A stretch of 43,069 bases of DNA from a virus (IMGVR_UViG_3300037245_000958:1-43069); one strand, 5' to 3'. Positions 17,185 to 27,210 are shown, counted from the first letter of the stretch. Numbers and translations: made by a program. The notes: a model not told the origin generated them from the sequence alone.

Positions 17185-17506
17185 CTACAATCTTCTTAAA
17201 GAACTTAAGGAACCTAAAAAAAGACGACTATCAACAGTAGATAGGAAGATGCAGGATATACTTCGTAGAGCTTTGAGTAATCCTCAAGGTATGGAAAAGG
17301 AGGAGCTATTTCGTACCCTTACAGATAGTACCTTACCTTTTTCTCCTCAACATAGGCAGTTCGCATTAGATACTTTAGGCCCAGATACAAGAGCTACTAA
17401 GTTAGGTGATCCTTATAAAAACAAGGAGGTTCTTGGGCTTTTTGCTCAGTTTAATCCTGGTGATTTATATTTTAAAGCTCTTCTTGCAGGGCTAGGAGGT
17501 AAATAA
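17171..17506 (+). CDS. Small basic protein before the ejection proteins
   Basis: 111 residues, Lys/Arg-rich in the first 35 residues, helical. The gene overlaps the nozzle gene by 14 bases. It lies immediately before the three internal virion protein genes and may be a tail or core assembly factor. No family recognised. Confidence 0.65.
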   Translation: MVADNYNLLKELKEPKKRRLSTVDRKMQDILRRALSNPQGMEKEELFRTLTDSTLPFSPQHRQFALDTLGPDTRATKLGDPYKNKEVLGLFAQFNPGDLYFKALLAGLGGK

Positions 17507-17508
17507 TT

Positions 17509-18555
17509 ATGTCTTTTGACTTTGGTACTATGTTTGCAGCTAGTGGTGGTAGAGGTGTACCCTCTGCTGGAGGCAAAGCCCTTAAACCTGGTAGTACGGG
17601 AAATTTTCTTTCTTATGGAAGGGTTGGTGCTCCTGGTAGTGCTGGGCCTATTTCCCTCCCCCCTCCTACCACAGTAGCTAGTACTTCTAAGGCTAAAACA
17701 AAGAAGAAGCAGACAGAGAATGTAGCTCAAGCTCAGAAGTCTTCTACAGATACCTTACGTGATATTACTAATATTGGAACTACCGCCAATATGACTCCTG
17801 AAGCTTTAAGTGCTCTTCAGGGGATATTAACTGGGAGAAATGTTGATCCGCTTATATCGGCTAAAGATACAGCTGCTATGGGTAATATCTCTTCTATGCA
17901 AAATATACTATCAGGGCTTAGTCCGGCAGGGGCTGAGCAAAGAGCTTCAGGGCGTACCGCTGATTTAGGTAGACAGTTAATGGAGCAGTTACTCCCGGAG
18001 ATTTTTGGTGGAGCCGAATTAGCGGGTACTGGAGGTAATGTAGCTGCACAGCTGTTAGGGCAAGATGCTGCTATTCGTACTGGTGAGGCACAATCCAGAG
18101 TTATAGAGGAGGCTAGGAATGCTGAGATACAAAGTCAGTTAAATGCTGTTTCTACTTTAGGTCAACTTACCCAAGGTACTTCTGGAGCTAATGAACAATT
18201 AATGGCAGCTCTGGGTATTTCTAAAGGAGCTATAGAAGATAAAGCAAGTAGTACTCGCGAAACTGCAGCTACTACAACTAGTGGGGATGTTAAATCAACA
18301 ACCACAGATACTGGAACTACATCTAGTACTGGAGATACTACTCAAGAAACAGTAGATCCTTTAGCTTGGGCTAAGTTACAGCAAGCTTTAGCTCTATCCG
18401 GAAGTGGTGGTGGTGCAACTAGTGGGGATAAAGCCTTAGCTACCTTTATTGCTGCAGGCGGAGATCCCTCTAAGTTAGTAGGAGGCACGCCTTTTGATTC
18501 TGGGTTAGGGCAGTATAATAGAGATTTAATGCAAGGAATTAGGGGTTACGTATAA
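17509..18555 (+). CDS. Internal virion (ejection) protein, small
   Basis: 348 residues with Gly/Ser/Ala-rich flexible termini, a helical middle (about 80-235) and a Thr/Ser-rich linker (about 245-280). First of three consecutive genes in the place of the T7 gp14-gp15-gp16 set, so it is probably ejected into the cell to help form the DNA channel. AGGAGG precedes the start. The stop overlaps the next start in TAATG. Assigned from position and composition. Confidence 0.65.
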   Translation: MSFDFGTMFAASGGRGVPSAGGKALKPGSTGNFLSYGRVGAPGSAGPISLPPPTTVASTSKAKTKKKQTENVAQAQKSSTDTLRDITNIGTTANMTPEALSALQGILTGRNVDPLISAKDTAAMGNISSMQNILSGLSPAGAEQRASGRTADLGRQLMEQLLPEIFGGAELAGTGGNVAAQLLGQDAAIRTGEAQSRVIEEARNAEIQSQLNAVSTLGQLTQGTSGANEQLMAALGISKGAIEDKASSTRETAATTTSGDVKSTTTDTGTTSSTGDTTQETVDPLAWAKLQQALALSGSGGGATSGDKALATFIAAGGDPSKLVGGTPFDSGLGQYNRDLMQGIRGYV

Positions 18556-19889
18556 TGGCTATCGAAGACCTGTATGATGTTGGGGCGCTTAGGGATTATG
18601 TTGCTCAACAGCAAGGAGCTGGCTTGGTTCCGGAGTTTACCAATATTCCTGGAGCTGCAGGATTCTTTGTAGATGATGTGTCTCCCCCTAACCTAGATGA
18701 GGAGGATCCTTTAGCTGAGCTTCCAGATATTGAATCTTTTACTGATTCTTATTCTGCCAAAGAGACACATAGGCAGTTATCTCAAGAATTAGATATAAAA
18801 AAAGAAACTCGACAAAGAGAGTTAGAATTAGCAGCTGGTATAGAAGACTTACGTTCTAATGTTGTTACTTGGAAAGCTACAGGTCTAGCTAATTCTCCTC
18901 TAGTTCAAGATACTGAAAAGCAAATTATAGCTAAAGAGCAAGAGATTAAGCAAACTTTAGCTTTAGATGAACGTGGGTATAGGGATGCTTATCGTTATTT
19001 AGATCGTTTATCCGATAAAGCAGATCAATTAGCTCCGCCTTTAACTCCTGAACAGCGATTTATACTTGCTGATAAAGCTGGGATTTCTGGAGATGATGGA
19101 GCACAGCTAACTGATAATCAGCTTAAAATGGCAGCTACTATTACAGGACAAGAAAGACAACCGGCTATTGCATTAATCAATGCTGGATTACAAATTAAAC
19201 ACGGGCAAATTGCTTCTAAGTATCTAGGTCATACTCCTACTGATTTAGATATAGCTAGTTGGAATAAGGATACTAAATCTTTTCTAATAAACGAAGAAGA
19301 ATCTGGGGGCACAACTACTTTAACTCAGGTATTAGGAGAGATACCTGATAGCTTTGATATGTATGTTAAGAAATTACCTTTAGATTATGATAAAGCAGAA
19401 GCAGCTCTAATGTTGCAAGAAGCTACAGCACTAAAGAAGGATGTATTAAAAGCTAAAGCAGAAGCTACTATACCAAAGAAAGATAAAACTCCTTCGTTTG
19501 GACTAGCTGATAGAAAGAAAAGTGATGCTTTAGAGTTAGAGGCAGCAAGAGATAAAGCTGTTGTTAATGCATTAAATACATTTAATACAAATTTTATTGA
19601 TACCTATTTTGAGGTAGACACTTCTAAGTATGCAGAGTTAGGGGCGTCAATAGATGAGCTATCAAAACTTCTTGCTGATCCAGATACTAAACCTAGTACT
19701 CTTATGTGGTATAAAGCTAGATTACAAACTACCATAGATAATGCAGAAAAGGCTACGGGTACTTCCTATCCCCCAGTACAAACCATTATAAATGATATAA
19801 TGAGCACTTCTATAAATACGTTTAATACTAAGTATGCTACTATGGGTGTCTTTCATTCCTTAGCTAATCTTTCTCCTGGAGTATTGTAA
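18555..19889 (+). CDS. Internal virion (ejection) protein, middle
   Basis: 444 residues, acidic, with long helices rich in Gln, Lys and Glu (about 55-160 and 280-400), likely coiled coil. No membrane segment or enzyme motif seen. It corresponds in order to the middle ejection protein of T7-type phages. Both ends overlap neighbours in TAATG, indicating balanced translation of the three-gene set. Confidence 0.65.
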   Translation: MAIEDLYDVGALRDYVAQQQGAGLVPEFTNIPGAAGFFVDDVSPPNLDEEDPLAELPDIESFTDSYSAKETHRQLSQELDIKKETRQRELELAAGIEDLRSNVVTWKATGLANSPLVQDTEKQIIAKEQEIKQTLALDERGYRDAYRYLDRLSDKADQLAPPLTPEQRFILADKAGISGDDGAQLTDNQLKMAATITGQERQPAIALINAGLQIKHGQIASKYLGHTPTDLDIASWNKDTKSFLINEEESGGTTTLTQVLGEIPDSFDMYVKKLPLDYDKAEAALMLQEATALKKDVLKAKAEATIPKKDKTPSFGLADRKKSDALELEAARDKAVVNALNTFNTNFIDTYFEVDTSKYAELGASIDELSKLLADPDTKPSTLMWYKARLQTTIDNAEKATGTSYPPVQTIINDIMSTSINTFNTKYATMGVFHSLANLSPGVL

Positions 19890-22800
19890 TGTTAGCTAGA
19901 AATCAATTATCCTACATGTCTGCTCAAAATGAAATGGGAGCTACTAATAAAGATCCATTTGAGTTTGATGATATAGTTGATTATGCTGGAGCTACTGCCT
20001 TAGATGTAGGAGTTACACTTATTAATTCCCTTTCATGGTTAGGTACTCTAGGACAGGCAGGTACTGAGTTTGATACAGGGGAGATTCTTCATTCTATCAA
20101 TGAAGATGCGGGTAGATATTATGACCAGCATAAAGATCTAGTACAACTATCCTCTTTTATAGGTGGGATGTTTATACCCGGAATGGCAGCATCTAAGACT
20201 ATCCAATGGGCTAAAGGTGGGCGTACCTGGATAGGTGGATTAGAGAATACAATTAGAAAATCTGAATCTCAAGCTATTGCCCAGTTTGCCGAGTTTGGTA
20301 AACGTACAGCTAAGTATAATGAAGCTAGGAATTCTATGCGATTAGCTACATTAAAATCAGGGGTGGCTGAGGGTGTAGTATATGAAATAGAATTTGCAGC
20401 TATGATGAATAAGCATGCGTATATGGATAATGATTATGATCTAGCTGATTTTGCTATAGGTGCAGCATTGGGAGGCTTAGTTGCCCCTTTACGTCTTATT
20501 CAACAGACTAAAAAGTTTAAAGCCTTAGAGCGTATAGAGGCTACTTCTCAGGTATCAGATAAAGCATTTACCCAACCTATGCATCTTCAAGGTAAGGATG
20601 CAGGACAGACATTATCTTATAGGGGTATGCTATATACTAATTATACCTTAGATGATACAACTAAGCTTTCTGTAGAGCTACAAGAGCAGCATAAAATAGC
20701 TGGGTATGAGCATATAAATGGTATTTCCTATCAAATCAATAAAATGGCTAGAGGAGATAAAGCGTTACAGGGTAAAATTAATTTTACTATATCCCATGCT
20801 GAGCAGTCTACTCCTAGAAGCTTTGATCTTAAGGATGCTTTTGATTATACCCCAGATGAGTATATAGGTAGATTTGCTATATCTGATGCCTCTGCATTAA
20901 ACGGAGTAGAAACCCTACGTTACTATAATGCTGAAACTCCAATGTGGAGTACTATGGAAGGTATTGTAAAGCAATCAGATGATGGGGCTATTGAGATAAT
21001 TACTGGACAGGTAGCTAGAAATACTTTATTTTCTAATTTTACCCAAAATTTTATCCGGTCTCATGATGAAGTAGTACGTAGTATTCCAGAAGGGGTAGAG
21101 ATAGTAGAAGCTGGATTGCAAGTTACAGCAAAAGAAACCTCTAAGGATATGCGTAGATGGATGGCCGAGTATGTATCCTTACCTCATATCTCAACCAGAC
21201 CTATTACCATTACAGGAGCTGCTAAATTTAATCTTTCTGAAGCAGCTGTAAAGCGTGAAGCTGTGTGGAAGGAGATGTCAGCTACCCTGACCCACGGGGA
21301 TTTTGTAACCCATACTAACCTAATAAACCAACTTGGAATAGAGTCTTCAAGAGCAGCCATAGCTGATCCTTATTATGGTCAAAGAATACTCTCTGAGGTA
21401 GATGCACTTGCAGGTGCGGGTATTAATTCTTATCCCTCTATAGCTATCAACAAGCAAGCTACTTTATCTACTAAGTTAGGAATGGCCCCCTTTAAGCAAT
21501 CGGTTCCTATGTCTGATAAAGCTTATCATGAAGCTATGATTGCTGTAAATAGGCTTCCGGCTAGGATCAAACAGATAGAATTAAATTTCTCTTCTGATGA
21601 TGTAATTCCTCAGCTACAAGCTCTGCTTAATAAATACTCCCCTGATACCTGGCCTACAATATTAAGCAAGGATGCTAAAATTACATTAGGAAATAGAACA
21701 GAAGCTGCTAGGTTTCTATGGGAAGAAAAGCAAGCTATGGTTGCAGTAGGCAAAGCAACAGGAGCTTCATCTACACAGATAGCTAGAGTAGCTAATCTTG
21801 ATATAACTACCGCAGAAACTATTCTAGCAGCTAGAGGGACTAAGCTTCCATTTGATGAATCTTTACCTGTAGCCCGCTATCTTTCCAATGATCAAGCTAA
21901 GTACTATTCTCAGAAACCTATTCAGTTAGAAGGAAAGATAGGGTCTTATGGGCAGGTAGAAGAAGTATCTATAACTACTATGCATGATGTAGATACACTC
22001 ATTAATGCTGATATAGCTATATCCAGAAACATTATAGATACTTCTGGTGTACCGCAATTAGCAAAATTTATGAATGAGGTGCTATTTACCCCTATCTCTA
22101 AGACAATGAGGGAACAATTGCCTGAAGCTCTAGCAGCTACAGAAAATGTATGGAATACTGTAACCTCTGCTGATCATGGAATGAGGATATTAAAAGAGTA
22201 TGGAAACTGGGTAACTGCCTATGGCCATAGCTTATCAACATTTACTAATAAACATGTAACAGATATTAAAGAAGCTATAACTCCTACGTTATCCGCAGTA
22301 GCACAGCACCCAGTTTCTAGGTTACAATTCTCACAAGTACGACAGGCACTTCATGCTATTCCTATTGAAGATGCTGTAAAGCTGCAATACGAAGAAGCTA
22401 CAGGAAAGATCATTACAGGGATAGTAGATGATCAACCTCAGTACCTTAAGTACTATAATAAAGAACAAGATTTAGAACTCACTAGGCAGATGCAAGAATT
22501 TATGCGATCTTGGCTTCCTCAACAACAAGAGTTGTTAGCTGTTTATAATGTTGATAGACAATTGCATGGGCTACCTAAATCTAGAGGTGCTGGTATTTGG
22601 TTTCCTTACTCAGAACTTAATAAGGATATAGTAGCATATAAAGTACCTAAGTCAGGACAGGCCGGACAGGTAGAACTTATTACTGCTAATAATGCTAAAG
22701 ATCTAGCAGAGGATATAGCAGAAGCTAATCAGCTATATGGCAATACCCATGAAATAGTTTCTAAAGCTGATTCTTCTGCTTGGAATCAAATCAATAGGTA

Positions 22801-24787
22801 TGCAGATTTAGAGCAATTCAAAGTCTCTGATTTTTCTAATAGAAAGAGGGGCATTACTTCTTTAGGTATTACCCCTGGTATTACAGATATAGATAATTTT
22901 ATGGGGTCTGTGCAGAGGGAAATTACAAGTCAGTATCGTAGAATAGCCAGAGCTTCTAATGCTTCGTTGCATGATCGTTTAGATTTCTTTGCTAGAAGAG
23001 AATCTGCAGCTACCAAAGGTGGTAAGTGGCAACAACAAAAAGTATCTATGCCAGAGCTAGTCTCTAAAACTATGCTTAATGAGTCTATGGTAAGTCACAC
23101 CCCAATATTGGATACAGCTAATAATTGGACAACCACGGTAATTAATACTATAGCTGATAAACTAGATATAGCTAAGAAAAGTATAGTTGGAAAAGGTAAG
23201 GGGGTAGAGAGGGAGTTTGAAGAATTAACTAAGAGTGCTGCGGAAGCAGGGGTTCCATTACCTTATCCTAATATTGAAGCTTATACAGCTGCCCTGAAAA
23301 AAGGTAAGATAGAGGATGTAGCGTTACATAGAATTCAAAAAGCCCAAAGCTTGCTAGTTATGTTTAACCTAAGATTGCTAGAAGCTAGTCATGCAGCTGT
23401 AACTACTGCTTCCTTACCTGTGATTTTACAGGGGGAGTTAACGCATGTTACTGGACAAGGTGGACTTAATCCTCTAAAGCATATGATGGAAGCAGGGAAG
23501 TTTTGGGGAGGTAATAGTGCTGAAGTTACTGCACTTAGAAAGATAGCTAGTGAGCATAAGTATGTACAATCTATTGTAGCGGAGACAACTAAGGCTATGG
23601 ATAACTTTCATAGCTCGCAGCTACCTTTTGAAAAATTTATGGAAGAGCATCCTATCCTAAAGAAGATAGCTGTAGGTGCTTCTGATTGGTCTGAGGGGTG
23701 GACTAGAGAGCAAACTTTTGCTAATGGTTATTTGCTTGCTAAAGCTAAATCTCCTACAGCTCCTATGGAATTATTAGCAGCGGAAGCTTATGCTTTTACC
23801 CAACGGACTATGGGTAACTATTCTCCACGTCAACGTCCTACTATGTTTCAAGGAACCTTTGGGGCCATGATTGGGCTTTACCAAACCTTCATGCTCACCA
23901 TGGGCCAGAACATGTTTAGGTATCTTGAGGCTGGAGATACTAAAGCTATGAGAAACCTTTGGGGCGCTCAAGGTTCTATGTTTGGTATTGAATCCTTACC
24001 CATGTTTCAACAGTTTAACCAGCTATTAGGAGGTTATGTATCTGATGATCATGAAGATTTTAGATCTACTATTTATGGTGCCTTCGGAGAAGACTCAGAT
24101 CAAAGTAGATCGGCTGCTGAACATATTCTTTTTGGTGTACCAAGCGCTGCTTTTGGTGCTGGGATATATACTCGTGGTACTTTGGATCCTCGTTCACCCC
24201 TTACGGTAACTGACAGAGCTGGCTTTGCTTTTAAACCTGCTATCTTTGATGCTGCTACCCAGGCTGCCCAGTTAGTGGGTAATCTAGCTCAAGCTGCTGG
24301 ATCAGAAGATTTAGGTAGGGCTATCTTGCAGGGATTCGCAGCTCAGAGTCTATGGCGGCCCGCAGCTAGATATGCTGAATTAGGATTAGGAGCAAGTTTT
24401 GACCAGAAGGGAGAATTGATTAGTACTCAGGAAGAGGTATCAGAACCCTTTGCTGTGCTATCCAGAGTTATAGGGGCTAGACCTCTTAGGGAGCAAGCCC
24501 TTCGTAATCTCCGTTTTTCTAACACTTATTATAATTCTATTGATAAGGATAGAAGAGCGGTATATACTAAGGAGCTTAGAAGGATTGCAACCTCAGAACC
24601 TAATCCAGCTAAGATTGATGAGTTGTTTATTAATTTTATAGAGTCCCCAGGAGGGACATATAGGGGATGGAAGCAGATCTATAATGAAGCTTATAGTGCA
24701 GCAGAGACTCCATATGCAGATAGGTTAGTGAGTGATGTAAAGCGACAGCCTACGATACAACGGATTGTGGATACTTATGCTCAATAG
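19889..24787 (+). CDS. Large internal virion (ejection) protein
   Basis: 1632 residues, the largest protein, last in the rightward arm. Hydrophobic Gly/Ala-rich stretches near residues 90-105 (FIGGMFIPGMAA) and 188-200 (FAIGAALGGLVAP), and amphipathic segments near 1325-1480, fit a protein that enters the cell envelope and forms the DNA channel. I found no lytic transglycosylase (SLT) signature, which T7 gp16 has. The gene ends about 90 bases before a terminator. Confidence 0.75.
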   Translation: MLARNQLSYMSAQNEMGATNKDPFEFDDIVDYAGATALDVGVTLINSLSWLGTLGQAGTEFDTGEILHSINEDAGRYYDQHKDLVQLSSFIGGMFIPGMAASKTIQWAKGGRTWIGGLENTIRKSESQAIAQFAEFGKRTAKYNEARNSMRLATLKSGVAEGVVYEIEFAAMMNKHAYMDNDYDLADFAIGAALGGLVAPLRLIQQTKKFKALERIEATSQVSDKAFTQPMHLQGKDAGQTLSYRGMLYTNYTLDDTTKLSVELQEQHKIAGYEHINGISYQINKMARGDKALQGKINFTISHAEQSTPRSFDLKDAFDYTPDEYIGRFAISDASALNGVETLRYYNAETPMWSTMEGIVKQSDDGAIEIITGQVARNTLFSNFTQNFIRSHDEVVRSIPEGVEIVEAGLQVTAKETSKDMRRWMAEYVSLPHISTRPITITGAAKFNLSEAAVKREAVWKEMSATLTHGDFVTHTNLINQLGIESSRAAIADPYYGQRILSEVDALAGAGINSYPSIAINKQATLSTKLGMAPFKQSVPMSDKAYHEAMIAVNRLPARIKQIELNFSSDDVIPQLQALLNKYSPDTWPTILSKDAKITLGNRTEAARFLWEEKQAMVAVGKATGASSTQIARVANLDITTAETILAARGTKLPFDESLPVARYLSNDQAKYYSQKPIQLEGKIGSYGQVEEVSITTMHDVDTLINADIAISRNIIDTSGVPQLAKFMNEVLFTPISKTMREQLPEALAATENVWNTVTSADHGMRILKEYGNWVTAYGHSLSTFTNKHVTDIKEAITPTLSAVAQHPVSRLQFSQVRQALHAIPIEDAVKLQYEEATGKIITGIVDDQPQYLKYYNKEQDLELTRQMQEFMRSWLPQQQELLAVYNVDRQLHGLPKSRGAGIWFPYSELNKDIVAYKVPKSGQAGQVELITANNAKDLAEDIAEANQLYGNTHEIVSKADSSAWNQINRYADLEQFKVSDFSNRKRGITSLGITPGITDIDNFMGSVQREITSQYRRIARASNASLHDRLDFFARRESAATKGGKWQQQKVSMPELVSKTMLNESMVSHTPILDTANNWTTTVINTIADKLDIAKKSIVGKGKGVEREFEELTKSAAEAGVPLPYPNIEAYTAALKKGKIEDVALHRIQKAQSLLVMFNLRLLEASHAAVTTASLPVILQGELTHVTGQGGLNPLKHMMEAGKFWGGNSAEVTALRKIASEHKYVQSIVAETTKAMDNFHSSQLPFEKFMEEHPILKKIAVGASDWSEGWTREQTFANGYLLAKAKSPTAPMELLAAEAYAFTQRTMGNYSPRQRPTMFQGTFGAMIGLYQTFMLTMGQNMFRYLEAGDTKAMRNLWGAQGSMFGIESLPMFQQFNQLLGGYVSDDHEDFRSTIYGAFGEDSDQSRSAAEHILFGVPSAAFGAGIYTRGTLDPRSPLTVTDRAGFAFKPAIFDAATQAAQLVGNLAQAAGSEDLGRAILQGFAAQSLWRPAARYAELGLGASFDQKGELISTQEEVSEPFAVLSRVIGARPLREQALRNLRFSNTYYNSIDKDRRAVYTKELRRIATSEPNPAKIDELFINFIESPGGTYRGWKQIYNEAYSAAETPYADRLVSDVKRQPTIQRIVDTYAQ

Positions 24788-24879
24788 GTTAAAGATCCCA
24801 GAAAGCTAACATCAAGTATCCTATTAAGGATAAAATAGTTATACTTATAAATAGTAGTTCCATTTTAATTTCCTCGGTA

Positions 24880-24921
24880 AAGCACCTAGCGTAATCCCTT
24901 TTTGCTAGGTGCTTCTTTTTT
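24880..24921 (+). terminator. Rho-independent terminator closing the rightward arm
   Basis: AAGCACCTAGC (24880-24890) and GCTAGGTGCTT (24904-24914) form an 11-pair stem with a 13-base loop, followed by CTTTTTTA. The T run overlaps the stop codon of the last leftward gene. On the minus strand the stem is followed by TTACCGAGG, not a T run, so it should act only on rightward transcripts. Confidence 0.92.
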
Positions 24922-25219
24922 AGCGAATCAAATAGATCCCATAAATAAAACTTCTTTCACTCTCAGTCAGCGCATCATCTAAGTCAGCTACATCTGCGTT
25001 TTCATCCTCAGATTGAGGCTGGACTGCAATAGCTGTAGATAGCTTATTGAGTATGTGGCTAAACTTTACCCCAGCATGGAAACTAAGTAAGGAGGTTACA
25101 TTAGATGCTTGCAACTCCTGGTAAATCTCCATTATTGGCTTAATATCTTCTAGTATTACAGGAGAGTTAGGGGCCTCTGCCTCACTAACTGAGATTAAAT
25201 CATAGATACTTGTACCCAT
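24920..25219 (-). CDS. Hypothetical acidic protein, last leftward gene
   Basis: 99 residues, acidic and helical, with a Glu/Asp-rich stretch at about 68-85. GGAG precedes its start. It is separated from the MazG-like gene by a short hairpin. No family recognised. Its stop lies within the T run of the rightward terminator. Confidence 0.65.
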   Translation of the reverse strand: MGTSIYDLISVSEAEAPNSPVILEDIKPIMEIYQELQASNVTSLLSFHAGVKFSHILNKLSTAIAVQPQSEDENADVADLDDALTESERSFIYGIYLIR

Positions 25220-25248
25220 TATAGTGCTCCGTTACTGCTTAGTTATAA

Positions 25249-25266
25249 GATAGGAGGATTCCTATC
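25249..25266 (-). other. Intercistronic hairpin
   Basis: GATAGGA and TCCTATC pair around a four-base loop; on the minus strand TTATAA follows. It begins at the stop of the MazG-like gene and could attenuate transcription or protect the upstream RNA from decay. Too weak a T run for a confident terminator. Confidence 0.4.
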
Positions 25267-25628
25267 TATCGTAATCGGTTTACTCTTTTAGAGTATTCCA
25301 TATACTTTTCTACTTTTAGCTTTTTCTTCTCTAGCCTATCTTGATCTAAGCTAATAGGAAAACATACTCCATAGGTTTTTTGATACTCTATTAATGCCAT
25401 TTCATATACTGCTACTATGTCATGAACTTCATGCATTAATACTATCATATTTGCTAAGTTATTATACTTAGGATAGTCATTTTGTGGGCCGAATCTTAAT
25501 ATCTTACCTACTACCTGTTGCACCTCCCCGCACTCTTCTCCAAGGGTAGCAATTAGGTAGTCAAATTCAGTAAGCCCTTCTCTCCTAGCTACATCTTTAT
25601 CATTACGCTCTCTAGCTTCTTTGGTCAT
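25266..25628 (-). CDS. MazG-like nucleotide pyrophosphohydrolase, second copy
   Basis: 120 residues. EECGE (31-35) and EVHD (67-70) form the EExxE...ExxD metal-binding pattern of the all-alpha NTP pyrophosphatase (MazG-like) superfamily. These enzymes hydrolyse (d)NTPs to monophosphates and pyrophosphate; phage versions may adjust nucleotide or alarmone pools. The start overlaps the stop of the other MazG-like gene in ATGA. The two proteins are divergent, so this is not a recent duplication. Confidence 0.75.
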   Translation of the reverse strand: MTKEARERNDKDVARREGLTEFDYLIATLGEECGEVQQVVGKILRFGPQNDYPKYNNLANMIVLMHEVHDIVAVYEMALIEYQKTYGVCFPISLDQDRLEKKKLKVEKYMEYSKRVNRLR

Positions 25629-25909
25629 AGGTTTCTCCTCATCGGTTTACTCTTTTCTTTAAGCTTTAAATTAGCTTTATCATGTATCATCATAGCGAAG
25701 TTAGCTACATCGGCACACTCATCCATAACTTCTTGGTAGGGAGCACCCTTATCCATAGCTTCTTCTAACTCTCTCATCTCTTCATATAGTCGCTGCACTA
25801 ACCAATCAAAAGAGCAGGTACGCCAATGTTTTTTCTCTTGATTAGCTACTAATTTCTTATACATGTCCTGCATAAAAGGTTTAAGATTTATCTCTCTCAG
25901 GCTAGTCAT
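25625..25909 (-). CDS. MazG-like nucleotide pyrophosphohydrolase, first copy
   Basis: 94 residues. EEMRE (43-47) and ECAD (64-67) give the EExxE...ExxD motif, with the helix VANFAMMIHDKA following as usual in this family. Basic N- and C-termini. Coupled by ATGA to the second MazG-like gene. Substrate cannot be predicted from sequence. Confidence 0.8.
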   Translation of the reverse strand: MTSLREINLKPFMQDMYKKLVANQEKKHWRTCSFDWLVQRLYEEMRELEEAMDKGAPYQEVMDECADVANFAMMIHDKANLKLKEKSKPMRRNL

Positions 25910-25921
25910 ACTTAGGCTCCT

Positions 25922-27166
25922 TTAATACTTATGTTCATCATCTCTTAGTAGCCCAAAATCTATTAACCCTTTAGGCCATCTAGAGTTTACTTGATTGTGG
26001 GCGATATATACTGTACCCGCTTTACCTTGTACCTCCCTTTGTACCTTCTCAGCAATCACTAATCCATCTAGTATATCTTTTAAATCTAAGAACTTATTTA
26101 GATCCCTAGATACATACCTCCATATCTGCTTCATAGTTAATGCTCCTACTCCTGGAGCATTTAATGCTGATAAGATTGTATTGGCTACCTCCGCATGTTT
26201 ACTTTTACCATACTCGCCTAATGCGGAGGACATAGATAACTCCGCATTATATAAAATAGTGTTTGCTAATATGCAATCATCTACTGTTGTTTCTAGTGAT
26301 CCCCTAGAAGCTGTTATGACTATTAATAGTTTTAATAAATGTGTGAATCTTCTTTGACTATAGTATTGGAATCGGGAATCTTCCATTCGTGGACAGGATT
26401 TATATAAAGAATCTAGGATAGTTCTTACTTCTTCAGATAGTATTAGTTCACCTTCAAGTTCTTGGATAGAGATAAGATTTTCTATAAGTTCAGTTTCTAA
26501 GGCTTTATTTGGTGGATCAGGAAAGGTTATTTTTATCTCAGTCGGTTCAGAGAATATAAATAGTACTCTGGAAAAGAATCCCCCACCTAAAGCTATAGCT
26601 TTAAAAGTATCCGCTATACCTTCTGGGGTAATACCAGACAGTATATTAACTGTTGGTTTATTGATTGTTATATCCGGCCCTCTAGTTTTAGGATTAGTAA
26701 AGGATGGAAGGTTATCCCATAGGTTAGCTAGGTTAGTAATAAAGGCATCATCCCCTATACCTACAAAATCTAGGAACTCATCATGAGCTACATAAGCTTC
26801 TGTGATAGTTTCATCTTTATCAACATCCCAATCTAGCATAGTATCCGCATCATCTATCTCTTCAAGGGATGATTTACTAGACATCCATTTCCAGAAAGAT
26901 TCTTTAACAGCTTTGTTAGGGGCTGTATGTTTATACCCTAGGGATTCTACTAGGTTCTTCCCAATCTTTATAGCTGTGCCTTTTCTTGCTCCCGGTGATC
27001 CAGTTAACATAATGTATTGGTTAGGATAAATTCTATTATGCCCAAAGGGAATATAGACTGATCTACCAATAAGTGATCCTACTAGAGATAGAAGCGCCCA
27101 GCGATGAAAAGTACTAGGCGCTTCATTGGTTCCCACGTAGCTAAAATAGAGGGAGAATATATCCAT
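25922..27166 (-). CDS. DUF3987-like P-loop ATPase, probable replicative helicase
   Basis: 414 residues. The start APSTFHRWALLSLVGSLIG and YPNQYIMLTGSPGARKGT with Walker A at 56-64 match DUF3987-type ATPases often found with phage polymerases. A Walker B-like AHDEFLD lies near residue 128, and the C-terminus carries a winged-helix-like segment (about 320-400). No primase domain is seen. Likely role: replication helicase or helicase loader. No Shine-Dalgarno site is visible; the start overlaps a 14-codon ORF stop (TAATG), so translation is probably coupled. Confidence 0.7.
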   Translation of the reverse strand: MDIFSLYFSYVGTNEAPSTFHRWALLSLVGSLIGRSVYIPFGHNRIYPNQYIMLTGSPGARKGTAIKIGKNLVESLGYKHTAPNKAVKESFWKWMSSKSSLEEIDDADTMLDWDVDKDETITEAYVAHDEFLDFVGIGDDAFITNLANLWDNLPSFTNPKTRGPDITINKPTVNILSGITPEGIADTFKAIALGGGFFSRVLFIFSEPTEIKITFPDPPNKALETELIENLISIQELEGELILSEEVRTILDSLYKSCPRMEDSRFQYYSQRRFTHLLKLLIVITASRGSLETTVDDCILANTILYNAELSMSSALGEYGKSKHAEVANTILSALNAPGVGALTMKQIWRYVSRDLNKFLDLKDILDGLVIAEKVQREVQGKAGTVYIAHNQVNSRWPKGLIDFGLLRDDEHKY

Positions 27167-27210
27167 TAAAAGGGGGGCAAAGGAGTATGATGCATTAGGG
27201 TTACTTTCAT
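27166..27210 (-). CDS. 14-codon coupling ORF between DHH and helicase genes
   Basis: MKVTLMHHTPLPPF then TAA. The ATG overlaps the stop of the DHH phosphoesterase gene (ATGA), GGAG lies six bases upstream, and the TAA overlaps the start of the helicase gene (TAATG). The helicase gene has no ribosome site of its own, so ribosomes probably reach it through this mini-ORF. Confidence 0.5.
   Translation of the reverse strand: MKVTLMHHTPLPPF

Noticed and set aside
19889-24787. Lytic transglycosylase domain in the large ejection protein
   Set aside because: No Glu-Ser plus Gly-Leu-Met-Gln type signature was found anywhere in the 1632 residues.
24880-24921. Bidirectional terminator between the convergent arms
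   Set aside because: Only the plus strand has a T run after the stem; the minus strand continues TTACCGAGG.
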